A stretch of DNA of 64,000 nt from Mucilaginibacter sp. PAMC 26640 (GTDB taxonomy: Bacteria; Bacteroidota; Bacteroidia; Sphingobacteriales; Sphingobacteriaceae), in assembly GCA_001596135.1 (NCBI GenBank), contig CP014773.1, positions 4,712,001 to 4,776,000 of the forward strand, read 5' to 3'. This document shows, piece by piece, positions 55,220 through 63,510 of this stretch; position 1 is the first letter of the stretch; each line of letters starts with the position of its first letter. Position numbers and translations under genes: made by a program. The notes under the pieces are model-generated. The model was not told the origin of the DNA and ran no database searches. It worked only from the letters and a program-made list of their open reading frames with translations.

Positions 55220-55702
55220 GCACAATCTTTCAAAAACCTCATCATTTCCGGGATATTCCGCTCTCAATTTATTCTTATTGGCCATTTCGAACTCACTGAA
55301 TTCAAACCCCGGAGCAACAGCGCAGCTTACAAGTGCATAACCTTTTTTAGACGGTATCTCTGATGCAAACCATAAACCCGCGGGTACAATGTGCGACAGA
55401 CTCCCGTTATTTTGGTTGGATAGCTCCAGCACATGGTGTTCGCCCTGATGATTGATCACATGAATATGGAGCGGATCGCCTATGTGAAAATACCAGATCT
55501 CGTCTGATTGAATTCGGTGGAAGCCGGAAAAATCTTCTCCTTCCAATAAATAATAAATTGAGGTACAAGCGTGCTTCAAACCAGTTTCCCCGGCTCGGGT
55601 AACCTGTTGATTAGATCGGAACACTTCCTTATAAAAGCCGCCTTCAGGGTGAGGTTGCAGATTTAAATGGTGTACCCAATAGTCTGCGTATTGCTGGTGC
55701 AT
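55214..55702 (-). CDS. DUF985 (cupin 5) protein
   Basis: A 162-residue cupin of the DUF985 family. The opening reads LNLQPHPEGGFYKEVFRS (about residues 14-31), the diagnostic HPEGGFY; then SIYYLLEGEDFSGFHRI, DEIWYFHIGDPLHIHVI and VPAGLWFASEI (about 126-136), and CAVAPGFEFSEFEMA, the family ending. Metal-binding His/Glu residues are visible in FHRIQSDEIWYFH. A sugar-phosphate or nucleotide-sugar isomerase activity has been suggested for relatives, but none is established. It is a single-gene unit on the minus strand. Confidence 0.9.
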   Translation of the reverse strand: MHQQYADYWVHHLNLQPHPEGGFYKEVFRSNQQVTRAGETGLKHACTSIYYLLEGEDFSGFHRIQSDEIWYFHIGDPLHIHVINHQGEHHVLELSNQNNGSLSHIVPAGLWFASEIPSKKGYALVSCAVAPGFEFSEFEMANKNKLRAEYPGNDEVFERLCR

Positions 55703-55748
55703 AAGTTTTTCTGTATGGTAAATTTAAAGCATATACCCGGTTATAAAA

Positions 55749-55782
55749 ACAAAAAACCCAGCTTTTGCCGGGTTTTTTGTTT
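55749..55782 (-). terminator. Hairpin terminator after the fasciclin gene
   Basis: AAAAAACCCAGC / GCCGGGTTTTTT with loop TTTT and one mismatch. U-runs occur on both strands; it lies just past the stop of the fasciclin gene and in the promoter region of the DUF985 gene. Confidence 0.8.
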
Positions 55783-55801
55783 TCTGGAAAATTTATTGTG
55801 C

Positions 55802-56392
55802 TTATTTTTTGAGCGGCGCAGCTGCGGCGCCAGGCATCAATATGGCATTAAGACCATTTACTACGCCATTGCCACCAATGAGATCGAACAGGGTTACCTG
55901 GGCGCTACTTCCGGAGGCATTAGTTAACTGTAACTTACTGCCTGCTAACGACAGCGTTAGGGGCTGACCATCTAGGGTTGTCAACGTAGCTTTTCCTTTT
56001 CCTGCGGTCAAAGCTTTGATAATGTCAGCTTTCCCATATTTACCGGTAACAACGTGACCTTTTAATAAAGTTGCCAATTTGGCCGGATCTTTTAAAAGGT
56101 TATCCAGTTCGCCTGCGGGCAGGTTATTGAAGGATATGTTGTTTGGTGCAAAAATAGTGTATGGACCGCCGACTTTAAGTACGGAATCGAGCTTGGCTGC
56201 TTTGACAGCGGTAAGAGCAGTACTATAATCGGCATTACTTGCTAACGCCCCCACTACATCACTGGCGCCTTCGGTAGTTGTTGAGGCTGCTGTAGTAGTT
56301 GTTGTTTTAGTGGTATCTGGCTGTGCAAAAACGCGGCCTGCGGCTAAATTTAAAAGTAATACTGCTGCAGCTGCTAATGTGGATCTTTTCAT
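55802..56392 (-). CDS. Secreted fasciclin-domain protein
   Basis: A 196-residue protein with a signal peptide (about residues 1-23, ending GRVFAQ) and a Thr/Ala-rich linker (TTKTTTTTAAS). One fasciclin (FAS1) domain follows: AVKAAKLDSVLKVGGPYTIFAPNN (cited in part: VGGPYTIFAPNN), LLKDPAKLATLLKGHVV and the C-terminal GNGVVNGLNAILMPG. Such proteins act in adhesion or matrix interaction, or respond to stress; the function here is not certain. It stands alone between two cupin and PAP2 units. Confidence 0.9.
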   Translation of the reverse strand: MKRSTLAAAAVLLLNLAAGRVFAQPDTTKTTTTTAASTTTEGASDVVGALASNADYSTALTAVKAAKLDSVLKVGGPYTIFAPNNISFNNLPAGELDNLLKDPAKLATLLKGHVVTGKYGKADIIKALTAGKGKATLTTLDGQPLTLSLAGSKLQLTNASGSSAQVTLFDLIGGNGVVNGLNAILMPGAAAAPLKK

Positions 56393-56882
56393 GTTTTACT
56401 GTGTTTTAGATTTCAATTAAATTTGATTAATGCGTAGCGTTTTTTCGTATAGCAAGAATTTTAGTTTGAAATGTTAACCCTTAAATAACTCGACCTCACT
56501 GAGATTGTTTGTAAAAAAATGAATTCCCAAATTAACTGAGCGAATAAAAACACCACAAATAGTTGATTATCAATATTGTAACAAAGTCAACAAAATCGCT
56601 TAATTCTTGAATTTGGAAATTGCAATTTCAGGTCTTCACTATCACGGGCCTTTTGAGACTACCCGGGAGATCAACATGCGGCGACGGAGCGAATCAACCA
56701 GTCGATTGGCTAGACTCACCGCCAATTTATTGTAAATTAATTTAAAAAAACCAAAACGTTAATTCCAACGTAATGTTACTTGCTCATCGTCTGTTTGAAA
56801 GTGCCATATGCACACCTGCAACCTACAGTTTTTCTACAGAAAGTTTACTTAATTAGCAACGTTTAAATAGAAATTGATATCC
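56393..56882. other. 490-base intergenic region between fasciclin and PAP2 genes
   Basis: The two genes diverge here. No gene, hairpin or repeat could be supported. The centre (about 56630-56730) is less AT-rich than the flanks and shows a short frame of 19 codons, too small to accept. Promoters for both genes must lie in it. Confidence 0.5.
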
Positions 56883-57674
56883 TTGAAAAAATCCCTAGTC
56901 ATCATCCTAAGTGTTTTTACGCTAAGTGTTCATGCCCAGATAAGGGTTACTACAAAAGATTCCGCGAAGGTTGATTCGGCAAATCTGCTGGCTTTACCTG
57001 ATACCGTAAAACCTTTGAGAAGCGCCTGGCAAACCTACATACCCCCTGCAATTTTCGTCACTTATGGTGCATTATCGTTTTATGTAAAACCCATCCGCAA
57101 TTTAGATTTCAGTATAGACAGGGACGCCCAGAAAGATCATCCGGGGAATCTTTATCCGGTAGAAAACTTTTTACAATATGCGCCGATTGCTATGGTTTAT
57201 GGTTTAAATTTTGCCGGGGTGCATGGTAAAAATACTTTTATCGATCGGACGATCCTGCTAGGTATGTCTGAAGGTATCTTTGGCCTTGTCACAATCGGTC
57301 TCAAAAACTCATCCGGCCGGCTGAGACCAAATGGGGCAGATAGACTATCTTTTCCTTCGGGCCATTCGGGCAGTGCATTTGTGGCGGCTGAGTTTATGGC
57401 GCAGGAGTACGGCGATAAGTCGCCCATCTATGGCATTGTAGGTTACACATTTGCTTCGGCTACCGCTGTTTTACGCGTTTATAATCACAAGCATTGGTTT
57501 AGCGATATTGTGGCCGGGGCAGGGTTTGGAATTTTGTCTACCAAAGCAGCCTACGCACTTTATCCTTTATTACGCAACAAACTTTTTCACGATAAAAAAT
57601 CTAATAAACAAAGCATTATTATGCCTAGCTATGGCGACGGAATGTTTGGGCTCAGTTTTGCCAAACAGTTATAG
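56883..57674 (+). CDS. Secreted/membrane PAP2-family phosphatase
   Basis: A 263-residue acid phosphatase-like protein. All three PAP2 motifs are present: KNSSGRLRPNG (about residues 139-149), FPSGHSGSAF (about 154-163) and VLRVYNHKHWFSD (about 196-208). An N-terminal signal (MKKSLVIILSVFTLSVHAQ) needs initiation at TTG 56883; an alternative TTG is 9 bases upstream at 56874. No ATG fits. Probably a periplasmic lipid or undecaprenyl pyrophosphate phosphatase. It converges on the rhamnosidase gene with a strong terminator between. Confidence 0.88.
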   Translation: MKKSLVIILSVFTLSVHAQIRVTTKDSAKVDSANLLALPDTVKPLRSAWQTYIPPAIFVTYGALSFYVKPIRNLDFSIDRDAQKDHPGNLYPVENFLQYAPIAMVYGLNFAGVHGKNTFIDRTILLGMSEGIFGLVTIGLKNSSGRLRPNGADRLSFPSGHSGSAFVAAEFMAQEYGDKSPIYGIVGYTFASATAVLRVYNHKHWFSDIVAGAGFGILSTKAAYALYPLLRNKLFHDKKSNKQSIIMPSYGDGMFGLSFAKQL

Positions 57675-57700
57675 CGGGCCAGCTTTCTGCGCCCGTTATT

Positions 57701-57738
57701 AATGCAAAAGGATCAGCGTAAGCTGGTCCTTTTGCATT
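57701..57738. terminator. Strong bidirectional terminator
   Basis: A 17-base stem AATGCAAAAGGATCAGC / GCTGGTCCTTTTGCATT with loop GTAA and a single wobble position. It lies 27 bases past the PAP2 stop and 9 bases before the stop of the converging rhamnosidase gene. Confidence 0.85.
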
Positions 57739-57746
57739 AGGGAAAT

Positions 57747-60485
57747 TTATTTTAAGGACGCTAATTTCTGCATATCCACAGGCGCTGTATAATGATAAGT
57801 GCCGGAACCTAGTTCTACCAGTACATAATTCTCCTTACCAATTGCAGATTGAAAAGGTTTGCCGTTTTGGACCGGTTTGCCATTCTCCAGCACGCCAGAG
57901 GCATCCTTTGCCGGGATATATACCGAAGCTGTAGTATTTACCGGGATTTCAATATCCAGGCTTAGCTGTCCATTTTCAATCTTCCAGCCGGAGCTCAACT
58001 TGCCGTAATAGGTTTGTAAGGTGCAGGCCGCATTGGTAAAACCACCACCCGGATGCGGCATTATTTTAATGTGCTTATATCCTGGCCCGTCGTTATAGGT
58101 ATCCAGCCCAACCATTACCCTGTACATCCAATCGCCAATGGCCCCATAAGAATAGTGGTTAAAAGAGTTCATGCTGGGGGTTTCAAAACTTTTATCAGGG
58201 CGGATACCGTCCCAGCGTTCCCAAATGGTAGTAGCACCCATTTTAACCGGGTATAGCCATGATGGATAGGTATCCTGCAAAAGCAGGTCATACGCAACGT
58301 TGGTATAGCCAAACCGGCTGAGCACGTGGCACAAATAAGGCGTACCTAAAAAACCCGTGGTAAGGTGATTATTATAGGCTTTAACATTGGTAACCAGCCG
58401 CTTTGCAGCCTGTTCCCGCATGTCTTCGGGCAGCATATCAAAATTCAGCGCCAGCACATATGCTGTTTGCGTACCTGATACCATGCGGCCGTTAGCAGTA
58501 ACATATTCTTTTACAAAAGCATCCTTTGCACGTTTCAAAACTTTACCGTAAGCTTCATAATCATCTGTTTTGCCTAGTACCTGCGCTGCATTGATCAGCA
58601 ATTGTGTTGAGTAGGCATAGAAACACTGTGCTATTAGGTATTTATCAGTTACGGCAGATGTACCGTCGGTATCGTCATTAACACTGTAGAAAAGCCAATC
58701 GCCAAAATGGAAGCCGGTATTCCAAAGGTCGTTCTTACTTTGGTTCTTCATAAAATCTACCCAGGCCTTCATACTGGCGTACTGGTCTTGGAGGACCTTC
58801 TTATCGCCGTAAGCAACATACATATTCCATGGGATCACGGTGGCAGTTTCGCCCCAGCCGGCACTACCGTCCGAACCGGTTCCCAGCACGTTGGGAATAA
58901 CAAACGGCACGGAGCCATTGTTGCCTTGATCTGCTGCCACGTCTTTCAGCCACTTGGAGAAAAAGTTATCCACGTTCATATTAAATGAAGCGGTGCGGCT
59001 AAAAACCTGCGCGTCGCCTGTCCACCCAAGGCGTTCATCACGTTGAGGGCAATCGGTAGGCACATCCAAAAAGTTACCCTTTTGACCCCATTGAATATTA
59101 TGCTGCAACTGGTTTACCAGCGCATTTGATGAAGTAAAGGTACCGGTAGGTTTCATATCTGAATACAGTGTCACGGCAGTAAAATCATCGGGGTTAAGTT
59201 CGCCATTGTAGCCTTCCACTTTAATAAACTGGAAACCGTGAAATGTAAAGTGTGGCTCAAAAACTTCTACCCCATCCCCGCTCAAGATGTATGTGTCCTG
59301 CGCTTTAGCTGCGCGCAGGTTTTCAGTATAAAAGTCGCCATCCTTATCCAAAACCTCTGCGTGGGATATCACTACTTTTTGCCCTTTTTTACCCTTTAGC
59401 CTTATCTTTACCCAACCTACCAGGTTCTGCCCAAAATCAACCAAATGTTCATTCTTCCGGCTTTTAATTACACGTACCGCTTTGAAAGTTTCGTGTTTGC
59501 GCACGGGCTCATTGTAGGTGGCAAGCAGGTTTTTATAGCCATGATTTAATACGAGTACGCCGCTCCAGTCGGTATCATTATACCCGTTGAGCGCCCAGCC
59601 TTTCTTAATTTTGCGGGCATCGATAGTTTCGCCATTATAGATCTCCGCATAAGTGATCTCGCCGGTAGATGATTTCCAGCTATCGTCAGAATTGATGACT
59701 TCTGATGTGCCATCGGTATATTGTACGTGCATCTGAAAAAGCAAGGCGATATCCTTCCCGTATACATTCATCTGATTATTGAACCCGATCAATCCCCGGT
59801 ACCATCCGCTACCCAGCGTTACCCCTATGGTATTACCACCTGTAGCCAGCAGATCCGTAACGTCATAGGCCTGGTATTGCAGGCGTTTGTTATAGCTCGT
59901 CCACCCGGGAGTAAGGTAAGCATCGCCTACCCGGTGGCCGTTTATTTGTGCCTCATATAACCCATGCGCAGTGATGTAGGCAATGGCCGAACTTACTTTT
60001 TTGGTGGAATTGAAAGTTTTGCGGAGGATGGGCGAGGCCCGTAATGTATCTTCCTTAAAACCCGGACCGATCCATTTAGCCTGCCAGTCGGCGGGATTAA
60101 ACAGGGCGGTGATCCAATAACCTGCTTCGCTCCATGCCGATGCTTTTTTAGTGTTATCCCAAACCTTTACCTGCCAATAGTATTTGGTGTGCGGTGCCAG
60201 CGGCTTACCTTTATAAGCCACATGTACGGATGAATCAGACAGGATCTTTCCGGAGTTCCATACCGGTTTCCTGGAATCGGGATAGGTGCTTACCCTTACC
60301 TGGTAAGCCACTTGTGTAATATTTCTTTTATCAGATGCCATTTCCCAGGTAAATCTTGGCTGGGCGAGATCTAGACCTATTGGATTAGCCCGGTTTTCGC
60401 ATAAAAGTGCACTCACAGTAATTTGTGCCTGCGCTAAAGCATTACACCACCAGAATAAAATGATCATCGAAAATAACTTTTTCAT
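57747..60485 (-). CDS. Secreted alpha-L-rhamnosidase (GH78)
   Basis: A 912-residue glycoside hydrolase that removes terminal alpha-L-rhamnose from glycans such as rhamnogalacturonan or plant glycosides. The start at 60485 gives MKKLFSMIILFWWCNALAQA, a signal peptide. Domains in order: an N-terminal fibronectin-like part (VSALLCENRANPIGLDLAQP, about 23-42), a rhamnosidase N domain (YITAHGLYEAQINGHRVGD, about 170-188), and the (alpha/alpha)6 barrel with DCPQRDERLGWTGDAQVF (general acid Glu, about 480) and TIWERWDG (about 735). Ends in a beta-sandwich. It lies apart from the SusCD locus; its promoter region contains a G10 tract. Confidence 0.95.
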   Translation of the reverse strand: MKKLFSMIILFWWCNALAQAQITVSALLCENRANPIGLDLAQPRFTWEMASDKRNITQVAYQVRVSTYPDSRKPVWNSGKILSDSSVHVAYKGKPLAPHTKYYWQVKVWDNTKKASAWSEAGYWITALFNPADWQAKWIGPGFKEDTLRASPILRKTFNSTKKVSSAIAYITAHGLYEAQINGHRVGDAYLTPGWTSYNKRLQYQAYDVTDLLATGGNTIGVTLGSGWYRGLIGFNNQMNVYGKDIALLFQMHVQYTDGTSEVINSDDSWKSSTGEITYAEIYNGETIDARKIKKGWALNGYNDTDWSGVLVLNHGYKNLLATYNEPVRKHETFKAVRVIKSRKNEHLVDFGQNLVGWVKIRLKGKKGQKVVISHAEVLDKDGDFYTENLRAAKAQDTYILSGDGVEVFEPHFTFHGFQFIKVEGYNGELNPDDFTAVTLYSDMKPTGTFTSSNALVNQLQHNIQWGQKGNFLDVPTDCPQRDERLGWTGDAQVFSRTASFNMNVDNFFSKWLKDVAADQGNNGSVPFVIPNVLGTGSDGSAGWGETATVIPWNMYVAYGDKKVLQDQYASMKAWVDFMKNQSKNDLWNTGFHFGDWLFYSVNDDTDGTSAVTDKYLIAQCFYAYSTQLLINAAQVLGKTDDYEAYGKVLKRAKDAFVKEYVTANGRMVSGTQTAYVLALNFDMLPEDMREQAAKRLVTNVKAYNNHLTTGFLGTPYLCHVLSRFGYTNVAYDLLLQDTYPSWLYPVKMGATTIWERWDGIRPDKSFETPSMNSFNHYSYGAIGDWMYRVMVGLDTYNDGPGYKHIKIMPHPGGGFTNAACTLQTYYGKLSSGWKIENGQLSLDIEIPVNTTASVYIPAKDASGVLENGKPVQNGKPFQSAIGKENYVLVELGSGTYHYTAPVDMQKLASLK

Positions 60486-60511
60486 AAACATAAAATTTAG
60501 AAGCAGGATCA

Positions 60512-60521
60512 CCCCCCCCCC
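60512..60521 (-). repeat. Homopolymer tract of ten C (G10 on the coding strand)
   Basis: A run of ten C residues, read as G10 on the minus strand, ends 26 bases upstream of the preferred rhamnosidase ATG and directly abuts a GTG that could serve as an in-frame alternative start. Such tracts are prone to slipped-strand changes. Confidence 0.8.
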
Positions 60522-60608
60522 GGCACTTATAATTGGTTGGAAAAGTTAAGGTTTATTAACTTGCGTTACAAACGCTATGGTTAAAAAAATAAGGGTTTAA
60601 TTTGTCAG

Positions 60609-60644
60609 GAACATAAATTTATAGATTCAATAAAATTTATGTTC
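60609..60644. promoter_or_regulatory. AT-rich 12-base dyad upstream of the rhamnosidase gene
   Basis: GAACATAAATTT (60609-60620) and its exact complement AAATTTATGTTC (60633-60644) are separated by 12 bases. An operator or the edge of a weak structural element is possible; no T-run follows, so a terminator is unlikely. Confidence 0.45.
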
Positions 60645-60656
60645 TGAAGAAATTAG

Positions 60657-60684
60657 ATGCCTGACCATGAACATGGCTGGGCAT
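60657..60684 (-). terminator. Probable terminator of the polysaccharide deacetylase gene
   Basis: ATGCCTGACCATG / CATGGCTGGGCAT pairs outer and inner parts with an internal mismatch of about three bases, and lies directly past the deacetylase stop. No strong U-run follows, so confidence is limited. Confidence 0.45.
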
Positions 60685-60685
60685 A

Positions 60686-61726
60686 TTATTTATTAAACGC
60701 CACGTTTATTTCATCGTTACCAGGTAAGGCGTTAAAGATTGCTTTATCACCAGTAACACTAAACGGCAGGGTTTTTCCTTTTTGGGTAATGCTTAATATC
60801 TTACGATTGCTAACCGTAAGATTAATGGTGAGCGGCTGATCCCAGTTTTTACGGTTATTGCCCAAAGTATCGGTAAGGCTAAGCACCCACTTTTTTGGGG
60901 TGATGTGCAGAAACTTCAGCGCCGCGGAATTTCGCTCTTTATGATACTGAATCACATTTTTAAAAGGAGCTATCCATACAGAATTTTTCCGTTGATCAAG
61001 TTCAGCCAAATGCCTGGCAAATACAGCTGTGGGGGTAATGATCCACCCATCGCGGATGCCATGATAGGTTGGGCAAAACCAGCCGCCAACGGCTATCGTT
61101 TGGTCGATATCATTATCAAAATTTGCCATTGAGGATGAGTCGGCCATCATCTCGCTGTTTATGTGATAGTAATCATCATTGGTTTTGGCGAAATCGTAAG
61201 TATTGTAAGAATAAGGTTTGTTCTTTGTAGCCCTTGCACCGATAAAATGTGGTAACAGCGCTTTACGAATGGCGCTGTCTTTTGCGGTATTTCCACCGCC
61301 TTCTCCAAACGGATAAGCGTGCGTGATCATTTGTTGTGAGGGCACTAATTTATTCATCTGCAGGTTGGATTTTACAGTCTCCGTAACAACAGTATCCAAT
61401 GAAACCTTTATAAAATGCGGATGCGTTAACGCATGATTGGCAATTTCATGCCCCTCCTGTGCAGCCCTATCGATCACCATCCAGCTGATGTGCTGACTAT
61501 CGACTATTTTGACCGTCATGAAAAAGGTGCCTTTAAAACCATATTTATCTAATAAGGGTACGGCCACGGCATACTGCCCGGCAATGCCATCATCGAATGT
61601 TAAACTCACGGCTGCTTTTTTGTTATTGAACCATGGTGCGATGGTATAGGTAGGCTTGCTGCTTTTTTGCGCAAAAAGGTTTGCCGATAAAATTATACAT
61701 ACAGCAAATAAAGGCAGCTTTTTCAT
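60686..61726 (-). CDS. Secreted polysaccharide deacetylase (NodB fold)
   Basis: A 346-residue CE4-type deacetylase with a signal peptide (about residues 1-19). The NodB homology region shows VSLTFDDGIAG (about 35-45) with the metal-binding Asp pair, GFKGTFFMT, the His pair in ANHALTHPHF (about 96-105) and HAYPFGEGGG (about 135-144). The C-terminal 90 residues form a beta-rich region. It removes acetyl groups from peptidoglycan, chitin or other polysaccharides; the substrate is unknown. It starts 29 bases after the GNAT gene stop, on the same strand, so the two may be co-transcribed. Confidence 0.9.
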   Translation of the reverse strand: MKKLPLFAVCIILSANLFAQKSSKPTYTIAPWFNNKKAAVSLTFDDGIAGQYAVAVPLLDKYGFKGTFFMTVKIVDSQHISWMVIDRAAQEGHEIANHALTHPHFIKVSLDTVVTETVKSNLQMNKLVPSQQMITHAYPFGEGGGNTAKDSAIRKALLPHFIGARATKNKPYSYNTYDFAKTNDDYYHINSEMMADSSSMANFDNDIDQTIAVGGWFCPTYHGIRDGWIITPTAVFARHLAELDQRKNSVWIAPFKNVIQYHKERNSAALKFLHITPKKWVLSLTDTLGNNRKNWDQPLTINLTVSNRKILSITQKGKTLPFSVTGDKAIFNALPGNDEINVAFNK

Positions 61727-61755
61727 AAGTGTATCCGGTTAGCAGGCAATTAATA

Positions 61756-62178
61756 TTACACTTTTAAATCGTTAATATTATCCAGTAGAAAACTATGTGT
61801 AAACCTGGTCATACCTGTTTTGGGGTAGTAATCTACCGCTGCGGGGGCCGCGAGCAAAATAAGTTTAGCCTGCGGGGTGTGCAGTTTTGTTTCTTTAATT
61901 AGCCGGATACCAATCCCCATCCGCTGGTAGTCCTGGTCCACTGCAAGATCTGACAGATAGGTGCAAAAAGCAAAATCACTTAGTGAGCGGGCGACACCCA
62001 CAAGTTGGCCATCCAAACGCGCAGTAATAATGAGGTTGGCATTGCTGCACATTTTATTTATCCTATCCAGATCATCTATAGGTCGGCGTTCCGCCAGGGT
62101 GCTGCGTTTAAGTACACCTATAAATTCTTCAGGGTTAAGTTGTTCTTCGCGGTGGTATATGATTTGAGGGGGCGCCAT
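61756..62178 (-). CDS. GNAT-family acetyltransferase
   Basis: A 140-residue N-acetyltransferase of the Gcn5 type. The acetyl-CoA-binding signature is YLSDLAVDQDYQRMGIG (about residues 73-89), with QRMGIG as the pyrophosphate-binding loop, and the last strand reads LILLAAPAAVDYYPKTGM (about 103-120). The N terminus has HREEQLNPEEFIGVL. The substrate cannot be told. It is the first of two genes, with the deacetylase 29 bases downstream. Confidence 0.88.
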   Translation of the reverse strand: MAPPQIIYHREEQLNPEEFIGVLKRSTLAERRPIDDLDRINKMCSNANLIITARLDGQLVGVARSLSDFAFCTYLSDLAVDQDYQRMGIGIRLIKETKLHTPQAKLILLAAPAAVDYYPKTGMTRFTHSFLLDNINDLKV

Positions 62179-62432
62179 TGTGATTAAAGATTATGATTTG
62201 ATAACACCGCAATATCAATATTTACAGCATAACTTTTATAGTAAGAAAAACATAAAAGCTAAAGCCCAGCAGGTTAGCTTTTCTCTGACGTTACACCCTG
62301 TAAAATTTCGATTACAAACTCACAGCTTACTCCCGTTTGCTATATTTGTTTAGATTTACAGGCGGATAAAGCAGCGTATTCTCCTTATTTTTTTATACTA
62401 CACTTAGCCTTTTTATCATCAATTTATTTATC

Positions 62433-62798
62433 ATGTCCGAAGAAATATCACAGTCACAAGAAGCAACTATCCCTTTAGCCAATGCTATCGCTATGGCAGC
62501 AAACTGGCGTACCTATTTAGCCGCCGCCGATCCTGAATTTGTAGGCCGGTCCTTCCTGATCCCTATCGCTTCTATCAAACATCTTGTAGACCATAATGAA
62601 GATGCAGAAAGCGTGCGAGCTTACATCGGTTTAGAAGATGCCACAGATCTATCCAGCGCTAAATTGATAATGGTTGCCATAGTAGATGGAAACGAAGTGC
62701 ATACCCTGCCTGGCGGCGCAAGTAATGTAGTTGATCTGGCAATTGTTTGTCCACCGCACTGCCCTGTTGGCGGCGGCCCCACCTTAGAGAATAGTTAG
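62433..62798 (+). CDS. Unknown 121-residue soluble protein
   Basis: A small protein without a signal peptide: polar N terminus (SEEISQSQEATIPLANAI), a middle part (about residues 30-75) with the sequence SFLIPIASIKHLVDHNEDAESV, a strand-like KLIMVAIVDGNEVHTLPG and a Cys/Pro/Gly-rich tail (VCPPHCPVGGGPTLENS). Its family is not recognised. The tail, with Cys-Pro-Pro-His-Cys, could bind a metal. It is 58 bases ahead of the membrane protein gene and seems to begin the last operon of the window. Confidence 0.6.
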   Translation: MSEEISQSQEATIPLANAIAMAANWRTYLAAADPEFVGRSFLIPIASIKHLVDHNEDAESVRAYIGLEDATDLSSAKLIMVAIVDGNEVHTLPGGASNVVDLAIVCPPHCPVGGGPTLENS

Positions 62799-62856
62799 AA
62801 TTCGCTGTTAATTGTTTATAAGCTTTAATATCTTTAAGGCTTATAAACCTCATCAG

Positions 62857-63510
62857 ATGCTCGACTATCTCTACAATACTTTTATTGTTCCTCTTACCAT
62901 CATTTTCCCTTTTATATACGCGTATCGCAACTATCAATATCTTAACAGGGCTTTGAAAATACTGCTGGCCTTTTTAATATTTTCTGCTATAGCAAACGCA
63001 ATCGGAACTGTGATAGCCAGGGGCTTTCACATGCGCACAACTTTCATGGTACATATTTACACGCCCTTCGAATTTGCTTTTTTATCATTTTTTTTTGCAG
63101 AGTTTTATCATAAGCCAGCTAAGAATATCATTTATGCCATAACCGCCGTATTTGTTGTTTTTTGCCTTTACAACTCTTTGTTTATACAAAAGGCGATGAT
63201 CATTAATAGTTACTCGCGCTCTGTTGACGCTATTATATTGATCATTTATTCCATGTTATACTTTTTGAGGAGTAGTAATGATATTGACGCCAGATGGAAG
63301 CTGCAGGTGAATAATTGGATGGTAACGGGCATCTTGCTATATTATTCAAGCGCACTGTTCATGTTTATCTTTTTTAATTACCTTCTATTATCAGATGAAA
63401 TGTCATACGTTATCTGGAACATTCACAATACAATCTTAATCGTCGAATACATTTTATTCGCAATTGGCTACAGCAAATGCAGGTTTCCCCAGACAATATC
63501 TATATCCTGA
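62857..63510 (+). CDS. Unknown multi-pass membrane protein
   Basis: A 217-residue protein with seven hydrophobic segments from the start at 62857 (MLDYLYNTFIVPLTIIFPFI). A TTG 45 bases upstream would add 15 residues, of which the first few are hydrophobic but interrupted by basic residues. Loops are short and positively charged on one side. No family is recognised; a sensor or accessory domain for the kinase encoded next is likely because the genes overlap by 34 bases. AT-richer than neighbours. Confidence 0.65.
   Translation: MLDYLYNTFIVPLTIIFPFIYAYRNYQYLNRALKILLAFLIFSAIANAIGTVIARGFHMRTTFMVHIYTPFEFAFLSFFFAEFYHKPAKNIIYAITAVFVVFCLYNSLFIQKAMIINSYSRSVDAIILIIYSMLYFLRSSNDIDARWKLQVNNWMVTGILLYYSSALFMFIFFNYLLLSDEMSYVIWNIHNTILIVEYILFAIGYSKCRFPQTISIS

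Noticed and set aside
56630..56760. Short frame in the fasciclin-PAP2 gap (MRRRSESTSRL...)
   Set aside because: Only 19 codons and no ribosome-binding sequence.
60485..60512. GTG at the poly-G tract as the rhamnosidase start
   Set aside because: It would add nine residues ahead of a complete signal peptide; the ATG at 60485 gives a normal signal. Kept only as an alternative.
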